NCBI RefSeq assembly: GCF_018860365.1
Contig: NZ_JAHKPO010000014.1
Location: 124,001 to 188,000, forward strand
Direction of reading: 5' to 3'
Source: Arenibacter algicola
Lineage (GTDB): Bacteria; Bacteroidota; Bacteroidia; Flavobacteriales; Flavobacteriaceae
DNA: 64,000 nucleotides
The notes under the pieces are model-generated. The model saw only the letters and a program-made list of their open reading frames with translations, was not told the origin of the DNA and did no database searches. Within the stretch, counting starts at the first letter, position 1. Each line of letters begins with the position of its first letter. This document shows positions 54,353 to 63,645 of this stretch, one piece after another. The position numbers and the translations under genes are program-made.

Positions 54353-54568
54353 TTACCCATTTTTTGTATGGGTCTCTAAATGATGTTTTATCAATTGCTT
54401 TAAACTCTCCAAATATTCTTTTAAATCTTCCTTGTTTACATGGGGGTGACTTTTTGCAGGAATAGTCAAAGGATTTTCATCCAAAGAACGATATAGCTCA
54501 GGATAATTGGTTTCAATATCGGAAGTGAGCTGTGAAATTTCGCCTAATACTTTTCTTAAATCATTCAT
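54353..54568 (-). CDS. Small hypothetical protein upstream of ArsC-like gene
   Basis: 71 residues. It is charged and probably helical at both ends (MNDLRKVLGEISQLTSD and LKEYLESLKQLIKHHLETHTKNG), with a proline-rich middle (IPAKSHPHVNKED). No family recognised. The 20-bp gap to the ArsC-like gene indicates cotranscription. Confidence 0.65.
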   Translation of the reverse strand: MNDLRKVLGEISQLTSDIETNYPELYRSLDENPLTIPAKSHPHVNKEDLKEYLESLKQLIKHHLETHTKNG

Positions 54569-54966
54569 GGTGAAAAATGTATTGATTGATACTATAAATA
54601 TAAAGAAGTTTTTAGTTTTAAACCCTGATGACGGTCATGTAAATCATAATTCCTCCTCAGAAAAACTTCATGGAATAGGAAGCCGACTCAATAATAAAAA
54701 AAAACTGATATGGATTACGACCTATGTCCTGTTCTCGACGAACCAAAGTCCTGTTCTTTTATTTTTAAAGTAATTAAAGGCTTATTGTACCTCCATATTG
54801 GGTTAATTTTTTGAAACCATCTCTATTTGGAACAATTCAATTATATTTATGAATCTAGAAGCTTTACTTGTGCAAAAGCACATTTATAGGTTTTTAAAAA
54901 TGTCACTGCTATGTACAGTTGGTAGGGTACTACTAAACTTAAGGGCCAATAAAAAGAAAAATAATA
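54569..54966. other. Intergenic region with direct repeats
   Basis: 398 bases without a convincing gene. It contains the two GTCCTGTTCT copies at 54726 and 54748. Confidence 0.5.
54726..54757. promoter_or_regulatory. Direct repeat pair, candidate regulator site
   Basis: GTCCTGTTCT occurs at 54726-54735 and 54748-54757, 22 bp apart (about two helical turns), 210 bp before the MDR gene. This spacing suits an AraC- or response-regulator-type protein. It could be chance. Confidence 0.3.
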
Positions 54967-55980
54967 ATGAAAGCAATAGGATTTAAACAATCATTACCCA
55001 TTACGGAAAAGAATAGTTTTATAGCCTTTGAAACTGAGAAACCAACCCCAACGGGATATGATTTGTTGGTTAAAATATGGGCTATATCCGTCAACCCGGT
55101 CGACTTTAAAATTAGACAAAATGCCGCAAAGGATATGGTGTTGGACACTCCTAAAATTATTGGATGGGATGCGGTAGGAATCGTGGAGGCCGTAGGTGAT
55201 AAAACTTCAAAGTTCAAGGTAGGGGACGAGGTATATTATGCCGGAGACATTACCAGAGGTGGTTGCAATGCCGAATATCAGCTAATAGATGAACGGATTG
55301 TTGGGCACAAACCTAAAAATTTGAGTGTACCCGAGGCAGCGGCCATGCCCTTGACAAGCTTAACCGCCTACGAAGCGCTGTTCGATCGTATTAGGATCGA
55401 TCCAGAAAAAGACAGGGGTAAAGCGGTTCTGGTCATAGCGGGTGCCGGCGGGGTAGGCTCCATCGCCATTCAATTGGCCAAGAAATTGTGTAACCTTACG
55501 GTTATCGCCACGGCTTCCAGGGAGGATTCCATAACCTGGTGCAAAGATTTGGGAGCGGATCATGTAGTGAATCACTACAATTTAAAAGAGGAATTGGAGA
55601 AGATTGGTCATAGTCAGGTCAACTATATTTTGGATTTCGTGGATTTGGAGGGCTATTGGGAATTGGCGACCGATATAATTAAACCCCAGGGACACATTGT
55701 TTCCATTACCGGTAGCAGTAAACCCTTAAATCTAAATTTATTAAAAAATAAGAGCGTTACCTTTTCTTGGGAGTTTATGTACACCCGCTCCATGTATAAT
55801 ACAGAGGACATAGAGCGCCAACAAGATATTTTAAACCATATGTCCCAATTATTGGATGAGGGCACTTTAAAAACTACATTGACTACCACGCTTTACGGGC
55901 TTACGGTAGATAACTTAAAGACTGCACATGAAATGCAGGAGTCCGGTAAAACTATTGGTAAAACGGTAATTTTATTTTAA
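54967..55980 (+). CDS. Zinc-independent quinone reductase-like MDR
   Basis: 337 residues. VGDEVYYAG, AAAMPLTSLTAYEALFDR, then the nucleotide-binding segment VLVIAGAGGVGSIAIQLAKKL are diagnostic of the ZTA1/QOR-like branch of medium-chain dehydrogenases; the structural Cys cluster of zinc enzymes is missing. It probably reduces quinones or enals with NADPH. It is a clear paralogue of the gene at 61070: both begin MKAIG and share SVNP, VGDEV, YAGD and ADxVxNH blocks. It is followed after 66 bp by a RidA gene. Confidence 0.9.
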   Translation: MKAIGFKQSLPITEKNSFIAFETEKPTPTGYDLLVKIWAISVNPVDFKIRQNAAKDMVLDTPKIIGWDAVGIVEAVGDKTSKFKVGDEVYYAGDITRGGCNAEYQLIDERIVGHKPKNLSVPEAAAMPLTSLTAYEALFDRIRIDPEKDRGKAVLVIAGAGGVGSIAIQLAKKLCNLTVIATASREDSITWCKDLGADHVVNHYNLKEELEKIGHSQVNYILDFVDLEGYWELATDIIKPQGHIVSITGSSKPLNLNLLKNKSVTFSWEFMYTRSMYNTEDIERQQDILNHMSQLLDEGTLKTTLTTTLYGLTVDNLKTAHEMQESGKTIGKTVILF

Positions 55981-56012
55981 GGACACCGGTAATTGTTTTA
56001 TTTTTCAAAGGT

Positions 56013-56020
56013 TACTTTTG
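56013..56020 (+). promoter_or_regulatory. Promoter -7 element of ridA-like gene
   Basis: TACTTTTG fits TAnnTTTG, with ATTG 17 nt upstream. It is 26 bp before the ATG, so ridA has its own promoter. Confidence 0.45.
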
Positions 56021-56046
56021 TATTGTATTGATAAAATATTGGATGT

Positions 56047-56517
56047 ATGACCATTGAAGAAAAATTGGTAAGCATGGGCATTGTGCTGCCCAAAGTGGCA
56101 CCTAGGGGAGTGGGGAATTATGTTTCCTGGACAATTAGTAATAATACCCTTTACACCTCTGGTCAGTTACCATGGAAAGATGGGGAGTTTGGAGTTTTGG
56201 CTTATACCGGTAGGGTAGGGAGCGACCTAAATATAGAGGAGGGGTATAACTGTGCGCGTATTTGTGCCATTAATGCCATTGCCCAACTAAAGGATGCAGT
56301 AAAAGACTTGGAAAGGGTCAAAAAAATTATCCGCTTGGACTGCCATATACAGGCCGCTGAGGGGTTCAAGGATCATTCAGATGTCTTGGACGGAGCTTCG
56401 GATGTAATGAATGAAGTGTTTGGGGATAGGGGAATCCACACCCGATCGGCAATAGGCATTTATCAATCGCCATTGGACGTTCCGGTAATAGTCTATTTAA
56501 TTGCCGAGATCGATTAA
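56047..56517 (+). CDS. RidA-family protein
   Basis: 156 residues, longer than the usual 128-130. The Rid fold is seen in GNYVSWTISNNTLYTSGQLPW, CARICAINAIAQLKDAVKDLERVKKIIRLDCHIQ, and RSAIGIYQSPLDVPVIVYLIAEI. RidA proteins hydrolyse reactive enamine/imine intermediates; the catalytic Arg site in this long branch is less certain, so deaminase activity is not assured. It is divergent in direction from the Gfo/Idh/MocA gene that follows. Confidence 0.87.
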   Translation: MTIEEKLVSMGIVLPKVAPRGVGNYVSWTISNNTLYTSGQLPWKDGEFGVLAYTGRVGSDLNIEEGYNCARICAINAIAQLKDAVKDLERVKKIIRLDCHIQAAEGFKDHSDVLDGASDVMNEVFGDRGIHTRSAIGIYQSPLDVPVIVYLIAEID

Positions 56518-56583
56518 CTGCAGTTTCGAATAATGTTGATCTTAAGTTTTAAACTATAGGAGTCAATACAATAGGGTAAAACA

Positions 56584-57690
56584 TTATAAATCAACCCTTT
56601 TTCCAGTTTTCACCGCCTTGTAAATGGCATCGATAATTTTCAAATCTTTAAGACCTTCCTCCCCGTCGACGGGTACAATAGGTTGTACCCCTTCAAAAAT
56701 AAGTTGGGCCATACCATCCATCTGAAGGGTCTGGTGGGTTATATGTGGCTGGGTTAGTTCTCCCTGGTGTGTTCTGCCCTTAATTGGGCCATAGCCTGTG
56801 GAGGGTTGCATTTCTACAAATCCCTTTTCTCCATTTAGAAAAAAACGGTCCAAATGTCTCATGGCATAGGTAGATAGACACGAAGCTGTTGCACCACTGG
56901 GAAACCCCATCTGAAATTGTATGGTTTCATCCACACCTTCCTTAAATTTTACGGGATCTGTCTTGGTTTCTTGGGCCGTAACCCAAATTGGTTCCTCGCC
57001 CAGCATGTACCGGGCTCCGTTAATGGAATAAATACCAATATCCATCATTGCGCCACCACCGGCCAGTTTTTTATTCAATCGCCATTGTGTAGGGTCTCCA
57101 ATGGTAAATCCAGATAGCCCTTGAAAGAACTTGAGCTTTCCAAATTCTCCAGCCTTTCGCATGCGTATTACTTCTACGGTCTTGGGTTCATAATGCATGC
57201 GATAGCCTACCAATAATTTTACATTTGCCGCTTTACAGGCATCTACCATTTCCTGCCCTTCTTTGGCATTGATGCCCATGGGTTTTTCACAGATTACATG
57301 TTTTCCTGCTTTGGCTACCCTAATTACTTGGTCCTTATGCAGTCCGTTAGGGGTAATAACATAAACGGCATCTATATCCGGGTTGTTTTTAATTTGATCA
57401 AAGTTGTCGTAGTTATAACAATTTTTTTCGGGTATGCCATACTTGGCACGCCAGTCCACCACTTTTGATGGAGTACCACTTATAAGTCCCACCAGCTTGG
57501 CTCTCTGGCAAGATTCCATGGCTTTGGCAACTCGAGTACCATAACTTCCAAGTCCCATTATGGCAACCCTTAAAATGGGCCCATCATAGGGCTTGCTGGA
57601 GGCAGCAAACAGCTTTGCTGGACTGTATAAAATTGGTAAACTGATTGCGGAAACGGTTAATTTTCCCAAAAAATCTCTTCTAGAACCCAT
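56584..57690 (-). CDS. Gfo/Idh/MocA family oxidoreductase with Tat-like signal
   Basis: 368 residues. The N-terminus MGSRRDFLGKLTVSA is a twin-arginine signal (RRDFLGK). The NAD(P)-binding motif is VAIMGLGSYGTRVAKAME, the family motif CEKPMG is present, and GGGAMMDIGIYSINGARYMLG lies in the C-terminal domain. Exported members in Bacteroidota oxidise or modify sugars using tightly bound NADP (glucose-fructose oxidoreductase type). The sugar is unknown. Confidence 0.9.
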   Translation of the reverse strand: MGSRRDFLGKLTVSAISLPILYSPAKLFAASSKPYDGPILRVAIMGLGSYGTRVAKAMESCQRAKLVGLISGTPSKVVDWRAKYGIPEKNCYNYDNFDQIKNNPDIDAVYVITPNGLHKDQVIRVAKAGKHVICEKPMGINAKEGQEMVDACKAANVKLLVGYRMHYEPKTVEVIRMRKAGEFGKLKFFQGLSGFTIGDPTQWRLNKKLAGGGAMMDIGIYSINGARYMLGEEPIWVTAQETKTDPVKFKEGVDETIQFQMGFPSGATASCLSTYAMRHLDRFFLNGEKGFVEMQPSTGYGPIKGRTHQGELTQPHITHQTLQMDGMAQLIFEGVQPIVPVDGEEGLKDLKIIDAIYKAVKTGKRVDL

Positions 57691-57945
57691 AATGATCGTA
57701 TTTGTGTGTCCTAAAAATAACTAAAATGAAGTTATACCGGCAATAGATAAAGAAATGTTTTGTCAAAATTTGGAGACCTTCTGAAATCCATATTCAATAA
57801 CAACGAAAAATTAGGCGTTCTGTCCTTGGCCAATACAAAGCCTAAACCTATATCGGCGTTGAAAAATATCCATGTTTACATGGACTATTAAGGAGCCCAT
57901 GGTAGCGTTTTAAAGTGCAGTGGACAGTAGATCCTGATAAAAGGT

Positions 57946-57953
57946 TACCTTTG
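57946..57953 (+). promoter_or_regulatory. Promoter -7 element of MFS gene
   Basis: TACCTTTG fits TAnnTTTG. It is 17 bp before the ATG. No clear -33 was seen. Confidence 0.4.
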
Positions 57954-57970
57954 CAGGCTTTTATCGGCAC

Positions 57971-59272
57971 ATGCAAAATCAAAATAGAATTTCCTTAATA
58001 AAGCCTCAAGAGTTTCCTTTTTTCTATGGTTATGTGGTTCTTTTTATTGGTAGTATTGGCATTTTAGCGAGTATTCCGGGGCAGACCATAGGCGTATCTG
58101 TTTTTACGGATCCCGTAAAAGATGCTTTGGGATTATCAAGAAATGAGTTTAGTAACGCGTATATGATCGGTACCTTGTTGAGTTCTGCCTTGGTGGCGCG
58201 GGCCGGGCGATGGTTCGATGCCTATGGTGCTAGATATGTGGCATTCTTTGCCACCCTGCTCTTGGGAGTGTCTCTATTAATATTTTCTGTTTCCGTTGAA
58301 ATTAGTGGGGCCATTAAGGCGCTTTTTAATTTTGATTCCTGGTTGATTCCGTTTTTATTGATCACATTTTTATTTTTTTTAATTAGGTTTAGTGGTCAGG
58401 GGGTATTGACCATGGCCTCTAGGAATATGATCATGATGTGGTTTAAGAAAAATAGGGGAAAAATTAATTCCATAAGCAGTATTACAGTATCCCTAGGCTT
58501 TTCCAGTGCCCCGATTCTGTTGAATAGGCTTATAGACGACCATGGCTGGGCCAGCAGTTGGCAAATAATGGCCCTGTCCCTTTTTATTTTTTGCCTCTGT
58601 ATTTTACTGTTGTATAGAAATAGGCCGGAGGATTTCGATTTGCTTCCCGATGGACATGATAAGAAGGAAGTGGACCAAGAGGCTGAGGAAATCGAGACCG
58701 ACTTTACCTTAAAAGAAGCTAAAAAAACTCGGGCCTTTTGGATGTTTGGACTGGTTTTGGCTTTCAATAGTTTTTATGTAACGGGATTTACATTTCATAT
58801 CGTCTCTATTTTTGGAAGTCAGGATTACACAAAGGCCGAAGCCATCGCAATTTTTTTGCCCATGTCCATAATAGCAATATTCGTATCAACTACCTGCAAC
58901 ATTTTAAGTGATTACATTCAGCATAAAATCTATTTGTTCATTATGTTGGCAAGTGGGGTAGTGGCCTCGTTGGGACTATTGTTTCTCGCTTATCCTATAG
59001 GGGTATATTTGTTGGTCGGGGGGCTAGGGACTATGGGTGGTTTATTTGCAGTAATCAATGCAGTTACATGGCCCAGTTTTTTCGGTAGAAGGTATTTAGG
59101 TTCCATCTCAGGAAAAGTAATGAGCTTTTTGGTTATAGCCAGCGCCGTTGCGCCTAGTCTTTTTAGCTATTGCTATACAACCTTGGGATCTTATAGATAT
59201 ATAAGTTACATCACCTTAGCTTTTTTATTGTTTTTGATCATTGGGTCTTTTAAGGTGAAGAATCCACAATAA
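57971..59272 (+). CDS. Major facilitator superfamily transporter
   Basis: 433 residues with twelve predicted membrane helices and a central cytosolic loop (about 215-245, rich in Asp and Glu: DLLPDGHDKKEVDQEAEE). YGYVVLFIGSIGILASIPGQTIGVSVF opens helix 1, and SGQGVLTMASRNMIMMWFKKNRG is the loop between helices 4 and 5. It resembles oxalate/formate- or monocarboxylate-type antiporters, but no substrate can be given. Confidence 0.87.
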   Translation: MQNQNRISLIKPQEFPFFYGYVVLFIGSIGILASIPGQTIGVSVFTDPVKDALGLSRNEFSNAYMIGTLLSSALVARAGRWFDAYGARYVAFFATLLLGVSLLIFSVSVEISGAIKALFNFDSWLIPFLLITFLFFLIRFSGQGVLTMASRNMIMMWFKKNRGKINSISSITVSLGFSSAPILLNRLIDDHGWASSWQIMALSLFIFCLCILLLYRNRPEDFDLLPDGHDKKEVDQEAEEIETDFTLKEAKKTRAFWMFGLVLAFNSFYVTGFTFHIVSIFGSQDYTKAEAIAIFLPMSIIAIFVSTTCNILSDYIQHKIYLFIMLASGVVASLGLLFLAYPIGVYLLVGGLGTMGGLFAVINAVTWPSFFGRRYLGSISGKVMSFLVIASAVAPSLFSYCYTTLGSYRYISYITLAFLLFLIIGSFKVKNPQ

Positions 59273-59317
59273 GAAACAGTGTATTTTTTATTCTTGGTTA
59301 TGGAATAGCCATCGGGT

Positions 59318-60202
59318 TTATCCGGTACAGGCATTTCGGGTTAAAAGCCTATATTCTCCGTTGTTCTTAAACTCTCGAATGGAGATGCCTACATACTTTT
59401 TAAAGGTTTTTGAGAGATGGCTAACATCAGTAAAGCCCAATTCCTGTGCAATTTCGGTCAGTGTAAAATCGGAATTCAATAAGCGAATTTCCACCAATTT
59501 TAATTTTGCCTTTATAATGTATTCCCGCAAGGGCATATTCACTTGCTTTTTAAAATACTCACTTACATAGGTGGTAGACATCATAAATACATCTGCCAGG
59601 TTTTCCACTTTTAAAAGCTCGGTCTTATCAATATTCTCGTTGATATAGGTGAGCATCTTTGAGATTTTATCATCGGTATTATTCTTTGGTCCGTCAAAAT
59701 AATTGGTTTTTTTGATGTTCCTGATCAATATCTCCAAAATACTGGTCATTAGACTTGTTATCAGGTTTATGGACTCTTGGCCGTAGTCTCTGGATTCTTG
59801 CAAAATCATGGAAATTAAACTTTCCATATGACGTTTGTCCAAGTCGTTCTTAATGATATCTCCGGGTAACTGATTGTAGTTGGAAAGTATATAGGAAGCT
59901 TCTTTGAACCATTCATTTCTAATAATGGACATGCCCTTGGTATTTTTGAAAAATGAATCTGTAAACTTCAAAAAGACGAACCTTGTGGGTTGTTCAATAG
60001 TAAAAGAGTGACATTTTAGAGGAGGCAGTAGAAAGATACTGCCTCTAGAATAGGCAACCTCATTATAGTTGATACACTGCGTACCTTCTCCTTCTTTTAT
60101 TAAAACCAGTTCAAAGAAGTTGTTTTTGACCGGGCGCTGTTTCCATTCCGATAATTCCAGTTCTTGTATTTCAAAAGGTTTGTGAGTCTCTAATACTTGC
60201 AT
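59318..60202 (-). CDS. AraC-family regulator
   Basis: 294 residues. The N-terminal half is a cupin-like sensor (EGTQCINYNEVAYSRGSIFLLPPLKCHSF). The C-terminal helix-turn-helix pair is LADVFMMSTTYVSEYFKKQVNMP and LTEIAQELGFTDVSHLSKTFKKYVGISIREF. It is divergent from the redox cluster at 60369, 166 bp away, which it probably controls. A tandem 10-bp repeat lies between. Confidence 0.88.
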   Translation of the reverse strand: MQVLETHKPFEIQELELSEWKQRPVKNNFFELVLIKEGEGTQCINYNEVAYSRGSIFLLPPLKCHSFTIEQPTRFVFLKFTDSFFKNTKGMSIIRNEWFKEASYILSNYNQLPGDIIKNDLDKRHMESLISMILQESRDYGQESINLITSLMTSILEILIRNIKKTNYFDGPKNNTDDKISKMLTYINENIDKTELLKVENLADVFMMSTTYVSEYFKKQVNMPLREYIIKAKLKLVEIRLLNSDFTLTEIAQELGFTDVSHLSKTFKKYVGISIREFKNNGEYRLLTRNACTG

Positions 60203-60217
60203 TTTTGGCTAATTTTT

Positions 60218-60237
60218 AAGTAAAATTAAGTAAAATA
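60218..60237. promoter_or_regulatory. Tandem 10-bp repeat in divergent promoter region
   Basis: AAGTAAAATT is followed directly by AAGTAAAATA, just upstream of the AraC start and within the divergent region. Direct repeats suit AraC-type proteins. It is AT-rich, so weak. Confidence 0.25.
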
Positions 60238-60368
60238 CATATACAGCATCAATTATTTAGTCTATTAACCTTTAGAAATACATAAATACCCAAGTTTTTT
60301 ACCAAAAAGATCATGGCCAGTGCAGGTAACTTTGTCCCTGAATTTAAACGGAATCAAAAAAATAAAAA

Positions 60369-61043
60369 ATGAATACACCAAACATTTCAAAAAAGGACAT
60401 TATAAACGCTTTTCAATTTAGACACGCTACCAAAGAATTTGACGCTACCAAGAAAGTATCGGATGCCGATATGAATTTCATTTTGGAAACGGCACATTTA
60501 TCCCCCAGCTCTTTTGGTTTTGAACCTTGGCATTTTATAGTGGTCCAGGATAAGGAATTAAGGGAAGCACTAAAACCTGTAGCTTGGGGAGCACCTGTAA
60601 AATTAGATACTGCAAGCCACTTTGTATTGGGGTTGAGTATGAAGGCGCCCATGACCAAATGGGATTCCGATTACATCATGTCCATGATGAAGGATGTAAA
60701 ACAATTACCTGAAGAGGTAATAGAAATGTATTCCAAATTTTATAGGGAATTCCAGGAGCGCGATTTTAATCTGGATAACGATAAAAAGTTGTTCGATTGG
60801 GCCTCAAAACAAACCTATATCGCTTTAGGAAACATGATGACTTCCGCGGCATTGATAGGTATAGACAGTTGTCCTATTGAAGGATTCCATCAAGAAAAAG
60901 CAGAAGCCCTATTGCGGGAAAAATTCGGTGTGGATACGGATAAATACGGTTTATCCTATATGGCGGCATTTGGTTACAGAAAGGAAGAACCAGCTTTTGC
61001 CAAATCGAGAAGGAATAAAGAAGATATAGTTACCTGGTTGTAG
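60369..61043 (+). CDS. Nitroreductase-family FMN oxidoreductase
   Basis: 224 residues. FQFRHATKEFDATKKVSDADMNFILETAHLSPSSFGFEPWHFIVVQ and ALIGIDSCPIEGFHQEKAEALL are those of the NfsB/YfkO-like nitroreductases, which use FMN and NAD(P)H to reduce nitro compounds and quinones. It is the first gene of a plus-strand run: 26 bp to the MDR gene, then cupin, luciferase-like and SDR genes. Confidence 0.9.
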   Translation: MNTPNISKKDIINAFQFRHATKEFDATKKVSDADMNFILETAHLSPSSFGFEPWHFIVVQDKELREALKPVAWGAPVKLDTASHFVLGLSMKAPMTKWDSDYIMSMMKDVKQLPEEVIEMYSKFYREFQERDFNLDNDKKLFDWASKQTYIALGNMMTSAALIGIDSCPIEGFHQEKAEALLREKFGVDTDKYGLSYMAAFGYRKEEPAFAKSRRNKEDIVTWL

Positions 61044-61069
61044 TACTTAAACAAATAAAAGAAAAAATT

Positions 61070-62077
61070 ATGAAAGCAATAGGATATAAAAAGAACCTTC
61101 CAATTGAAAATATAAAATCCTTACAGGATATAGAACTGAATGTGCCCCAAGTAAAGGGTAGGGATATTTTGGTTGAAATTAAAGCCATTTCTGTTAATCC
61201 GGCCGATTATAAAGTACGTGCAGGAATGCCGGCAGAAGATGATCAATGGAAAGTAATTGGTTGGGATGCTACTGGAATAGTAAAAGAAGTTGGAGAGGAT
61301 GTCAGTTTGTTTAAGGTAGGTGACGAAGTTTGGTATGCCGGAGATTTTACACGTCCTGGTAGTTATGCACAATTTCAATTGGTGGATGAGCAAATAGTAG
61401 GCAGAAAACCTTCCAGCTTATCGTATGCCGAAGCAGCGGCCTTGCCATTAACGACCCTAACGGCTTGGGAAATGTTGTTCGACAGACTTCAGGTAGAGAA
61501 AGACAACCCCAACAAAAGCATATTGGTTATTGGAGCAGCAGGTGGAGTAGGGTCAATTCTAGTGCAATTGGCTAAAAAACTCACTAGGCTAAAAATTATA
61601 GGTACGGCTTCCAGAGAAGAAACTACATCATGGTTAAAAGAGTTGGGTGCGGATGCGGTAATTAATCACAGGAACAAATTAAGTGATGAATATGCCAAAT
61701 ATGGGATTTCTGCACCAGATTATGTTGTGAGTTTAAATGGCACCGAACAACATGCAGAGGAGATTGTAAAAGTAATAAAACCACAAGGTAGATTCAGCTT
61801 TATAGACGATCCAAAATCGTTCGATGTGATGCCGTTTAAAGTAAAATCGGTATCTACCCACATCGAGTTCATGTTTACTAGATCTATGTTTCAAACCGAA
61901 GATATTATGGAACAACACCATATTTTAAACGAAGTATCCACTTTAATAGATAAAGGGGTTGTTAAAACTACTCTGGGTGAAAACTTCGGTGTTATTAATG
62001 CGGAAAATCTACGTAAGGCCCATGCCTTTTTAGAAACAGGAAAAGCAAAAGGTAAGATTGTTTTAGAAGGGTTTTAA
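61070..62077 (+). CDS. Zinc-independent quinone reductase-like MDR (paralogue of 54967)
   Basis: 335 residues. It shows the same motif set as the 54967 gene: MKAIGYKKNLPIEN, SVNPADYKVR, VGDEVWYAGD, PLTTLTAWEMLFDRL, and VIGAAGGVGSILVQLAKKL. It lacks the structural zinc Cys cluster. It probably reduces quinones or enals with NADPH. The 26-bp gap after the nitroreductase gene shows a shared transcript, in contrast to the 54967 copy, which stands with ridA. Confidence 0.9.
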   Translation: MKAIGYKKNLPIENIKSLQDIELNVPQVKGRDILVEIKAISVNPADYKVRAGMPAEDDQWKVIGWDATGIVKEVGEDVSLFKVGDEVWYAGDFTRPGSYAQFQLVDEQIVGRKPSSLSYAEAAALPLTTLTAWEMLFDRLQVEKDNPNKSILVIGAAGGVGSILVQLAKKLTRLKIIGTASREETTSWLKELGADAVINHRNKLSDEYAKYGISAPDYVVSLNGTEQHAEEIVKVIKPQGRFSFIDDPKSFDVMPFKVKSVSTHIEFMFTRSMFQTEDIMEQHHILNEVSTLIDKGVVKTTLGENFGVINAENLRKAHAFLETGKAKGKIVLEGF

Positions 62078-62137
62078 ACCTGATGGGTTAGATAATTAAA
62101 AAATCAATGACACTGCGAGTGTTTTAATTGGAATAGA

Positions 62138-62611
62138 ATGAACATAAGAAAAGCAATAACTGCATTGACAATAACAGCATTATTTGCCAATAATACTGTA
62201 AGAGCACAGGTAAATACGATTGATTCCGTAGCTACTTCTAAAGTGCAGCATTTCAATTTTAATGAAATGGAATCGGAATCTATTGGTAAAGGTATTCAAC
62301 GTAAATGGTTTCATGGAGAAAAAGGGCAGATGACCATTTTTAACCTTGAAAAAGGAGCTCATATTCCATGGCACAAACATCCAAATGAGCAGATTACCTA
62401 TATCATCTCCGGTAAAGTGAAAATTAAGACCGTTATAGACGGTAAAGAAGAGTTTGTTATTGTTTCTGGTGGAGAAGTGATTGTGTTTCCCGAAAATGTA
62501 CCCCATGAATTTTGGGCGTTGGAAAAAACGGTGGATTTAGACGTGCACGTTCCTGTTAGAGAGGATTGGTTGTCTAAAGAATTACCAGATTATTTACAAA
62601 ACAGCCAATGA
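62138..62611 (+). CDS. Exported cupin-domain protein
   Basis: 157 residues with a signal peptide (about 1-24, ending VRAQ). The cupin metal site is IPWHKHPNEQITYIISGKV (two His and a Glu-like Gln/Glu position) with a second motif VFPENVPHEFWAL. It probably binds a divalent metal in the periplasm. It lies in the redox cluster, 60 bp after the MDR gene and 56 bp before the luciferase-like gene. Confidence 0.82.
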   Translation: MNIRKAITALTITALFANNTVRAQVNTIDSVATSKVQHFNFNEMESESIGKGIQRKWFHGEKGQMTIFNLEKGAHIPWHKHPNEQITYIISGKVKIKTVIDGKEEFVIVSGGEVIVFPENVPHEFWALEKTVDLDVHVPVREDWLSKELPDYLQNSQ

Positions 62612-62667
62612 GATGAAGAATTTGTCTAGAACATTGGTATTCTTTGCTTTAGCTAAGACAATTTAAT

Positions 62668-63645
62668 ATGAGAGAATTCGAACCCATAAATAAAGCCTAC
62701 AACAGTGTATTTCAAGTTGATGAATTGAGCATTGGAATAGTAGTGCCTATAGAAAACTACGACCAAGGGCTAATGCCTACCATGGAGCATCACTTGGAAC
62801 GTGTAGAACTTATTGAAGATCTAGGCTTTAAATCCTTATGGATTAGGGATGTACCTTTTAATGTGCCTTCCTTTGGCGATGCGGGTCAAATGTATGATCC
62901 ATTTACCTATTTGGGATTTTTGGCGGGCAAGACGTCGAAAATAGCATTGGGTGTTTCCAGTATCGCTTTGCCCGTGCACCATCCGGTGCATGTGGCGAAA
63001 TCCGCTGCCACCATAGATCAATTATCGGGCGGGAGGTTGCTTTTAGGGGTGGCTTCTGGTGATCGATTTGACGAATATCCCGCCATGGGCATCGATTATG
63101 ATAATCGCGGGGAGTTATTTCGGGAAGCCTTCCAATACATTCGTAGGTCGCAGGAGAGTTTTCCTGTATTGGAAACTAAAAACTTTGGTGATTTAAAAGG
63201 GAATATAGATATACTTCCAAAAGCTAAAAACCATAAAATTCCTTTGTTGATGACCGGTTTTAGTCAGCAGTCCTTGAAGTGGAATGCCAAAAACGCAAAT
63301 GGATGGATGTACTACCCCAGGGATCCCCGACAACAGAAATACAGAATTGAAGAATGGCGGGCACTGGTGGCCGAATCGGGCGAATTCGACAAACCTTTTA
63401 TGCAACCTTTATATGTGGATCTTCAGGAAGACGATAATTTTATGCCCCAACCCATACATTTGGGATTAAGAACGGGTGCAAATTATTTAAATACTTATTT
63501 GCATCATTTAAAAACTATTGGCGTAAATCATGTAAGTATAAATTTAAGGTTCAATTCCAATCGCATGGAAGAAACTTTGGAGCGACTGGCAGAAAAAGTA
63601 TTGCCTGAATTTCATACCACTAAAAAAGAGAAAGCGATAATATGA
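62668..63645 (+). CDS. Luciferase-like flavin monooxygenase
   Basis: 325 residues. Bacterial luciferase family TIM barrel: SLWIRDVPF, ALGVSSIALPVHHPVHVAKSAATIDQLSGGRLLLGVASGD, then NGWMYYPRDP. Members use FMNH2 or F420 to oxidise small substrates. Its last codons overlap the following SDR start by 4 bp (ATGA), a mark of translational coupling. Confidence 0.9.
   Translation: MREFEPINKAYNSVFQVDELSIGIVVPIENYDQGLMPTMEHHLERVELIEDLGFKSLWIRDVPFNVPSFGDAGQMYDPFTYLGFLAGKTSKIALGVSSIALPVHHPVHVAKSAATIDQLSGGRLLLGVASGDRFDEYPAMGIDYDNRGELFREAFQYIRRSQESFPVLETKNFGDLKGNIDILPKAKNHKIPLLMTGFSQQSLKWNAKNANGWMYYPRDPRQQKYRIEEWRALVAESGEFDKPFMQPLYVDLQEDDNFMPQPIHLGLRTGANYLNTYLHHLKTIGVNHVSINLRFNSNRMEETLERLAEKVLPEFHTTKKEKAII

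Noticed and set aside
53967..54568. Toxin-antitoxin pair
   Set aside because: The larger protein has a clear ArsC/Spx fold and neither protein resembles known toxins or antitoxins.
54507..54773. 88-codon plus-strand frame
   Set aside because: It is antisense to the 71-residue gene and then runs into the AT-rich intergenic region, without protein-like motifs.
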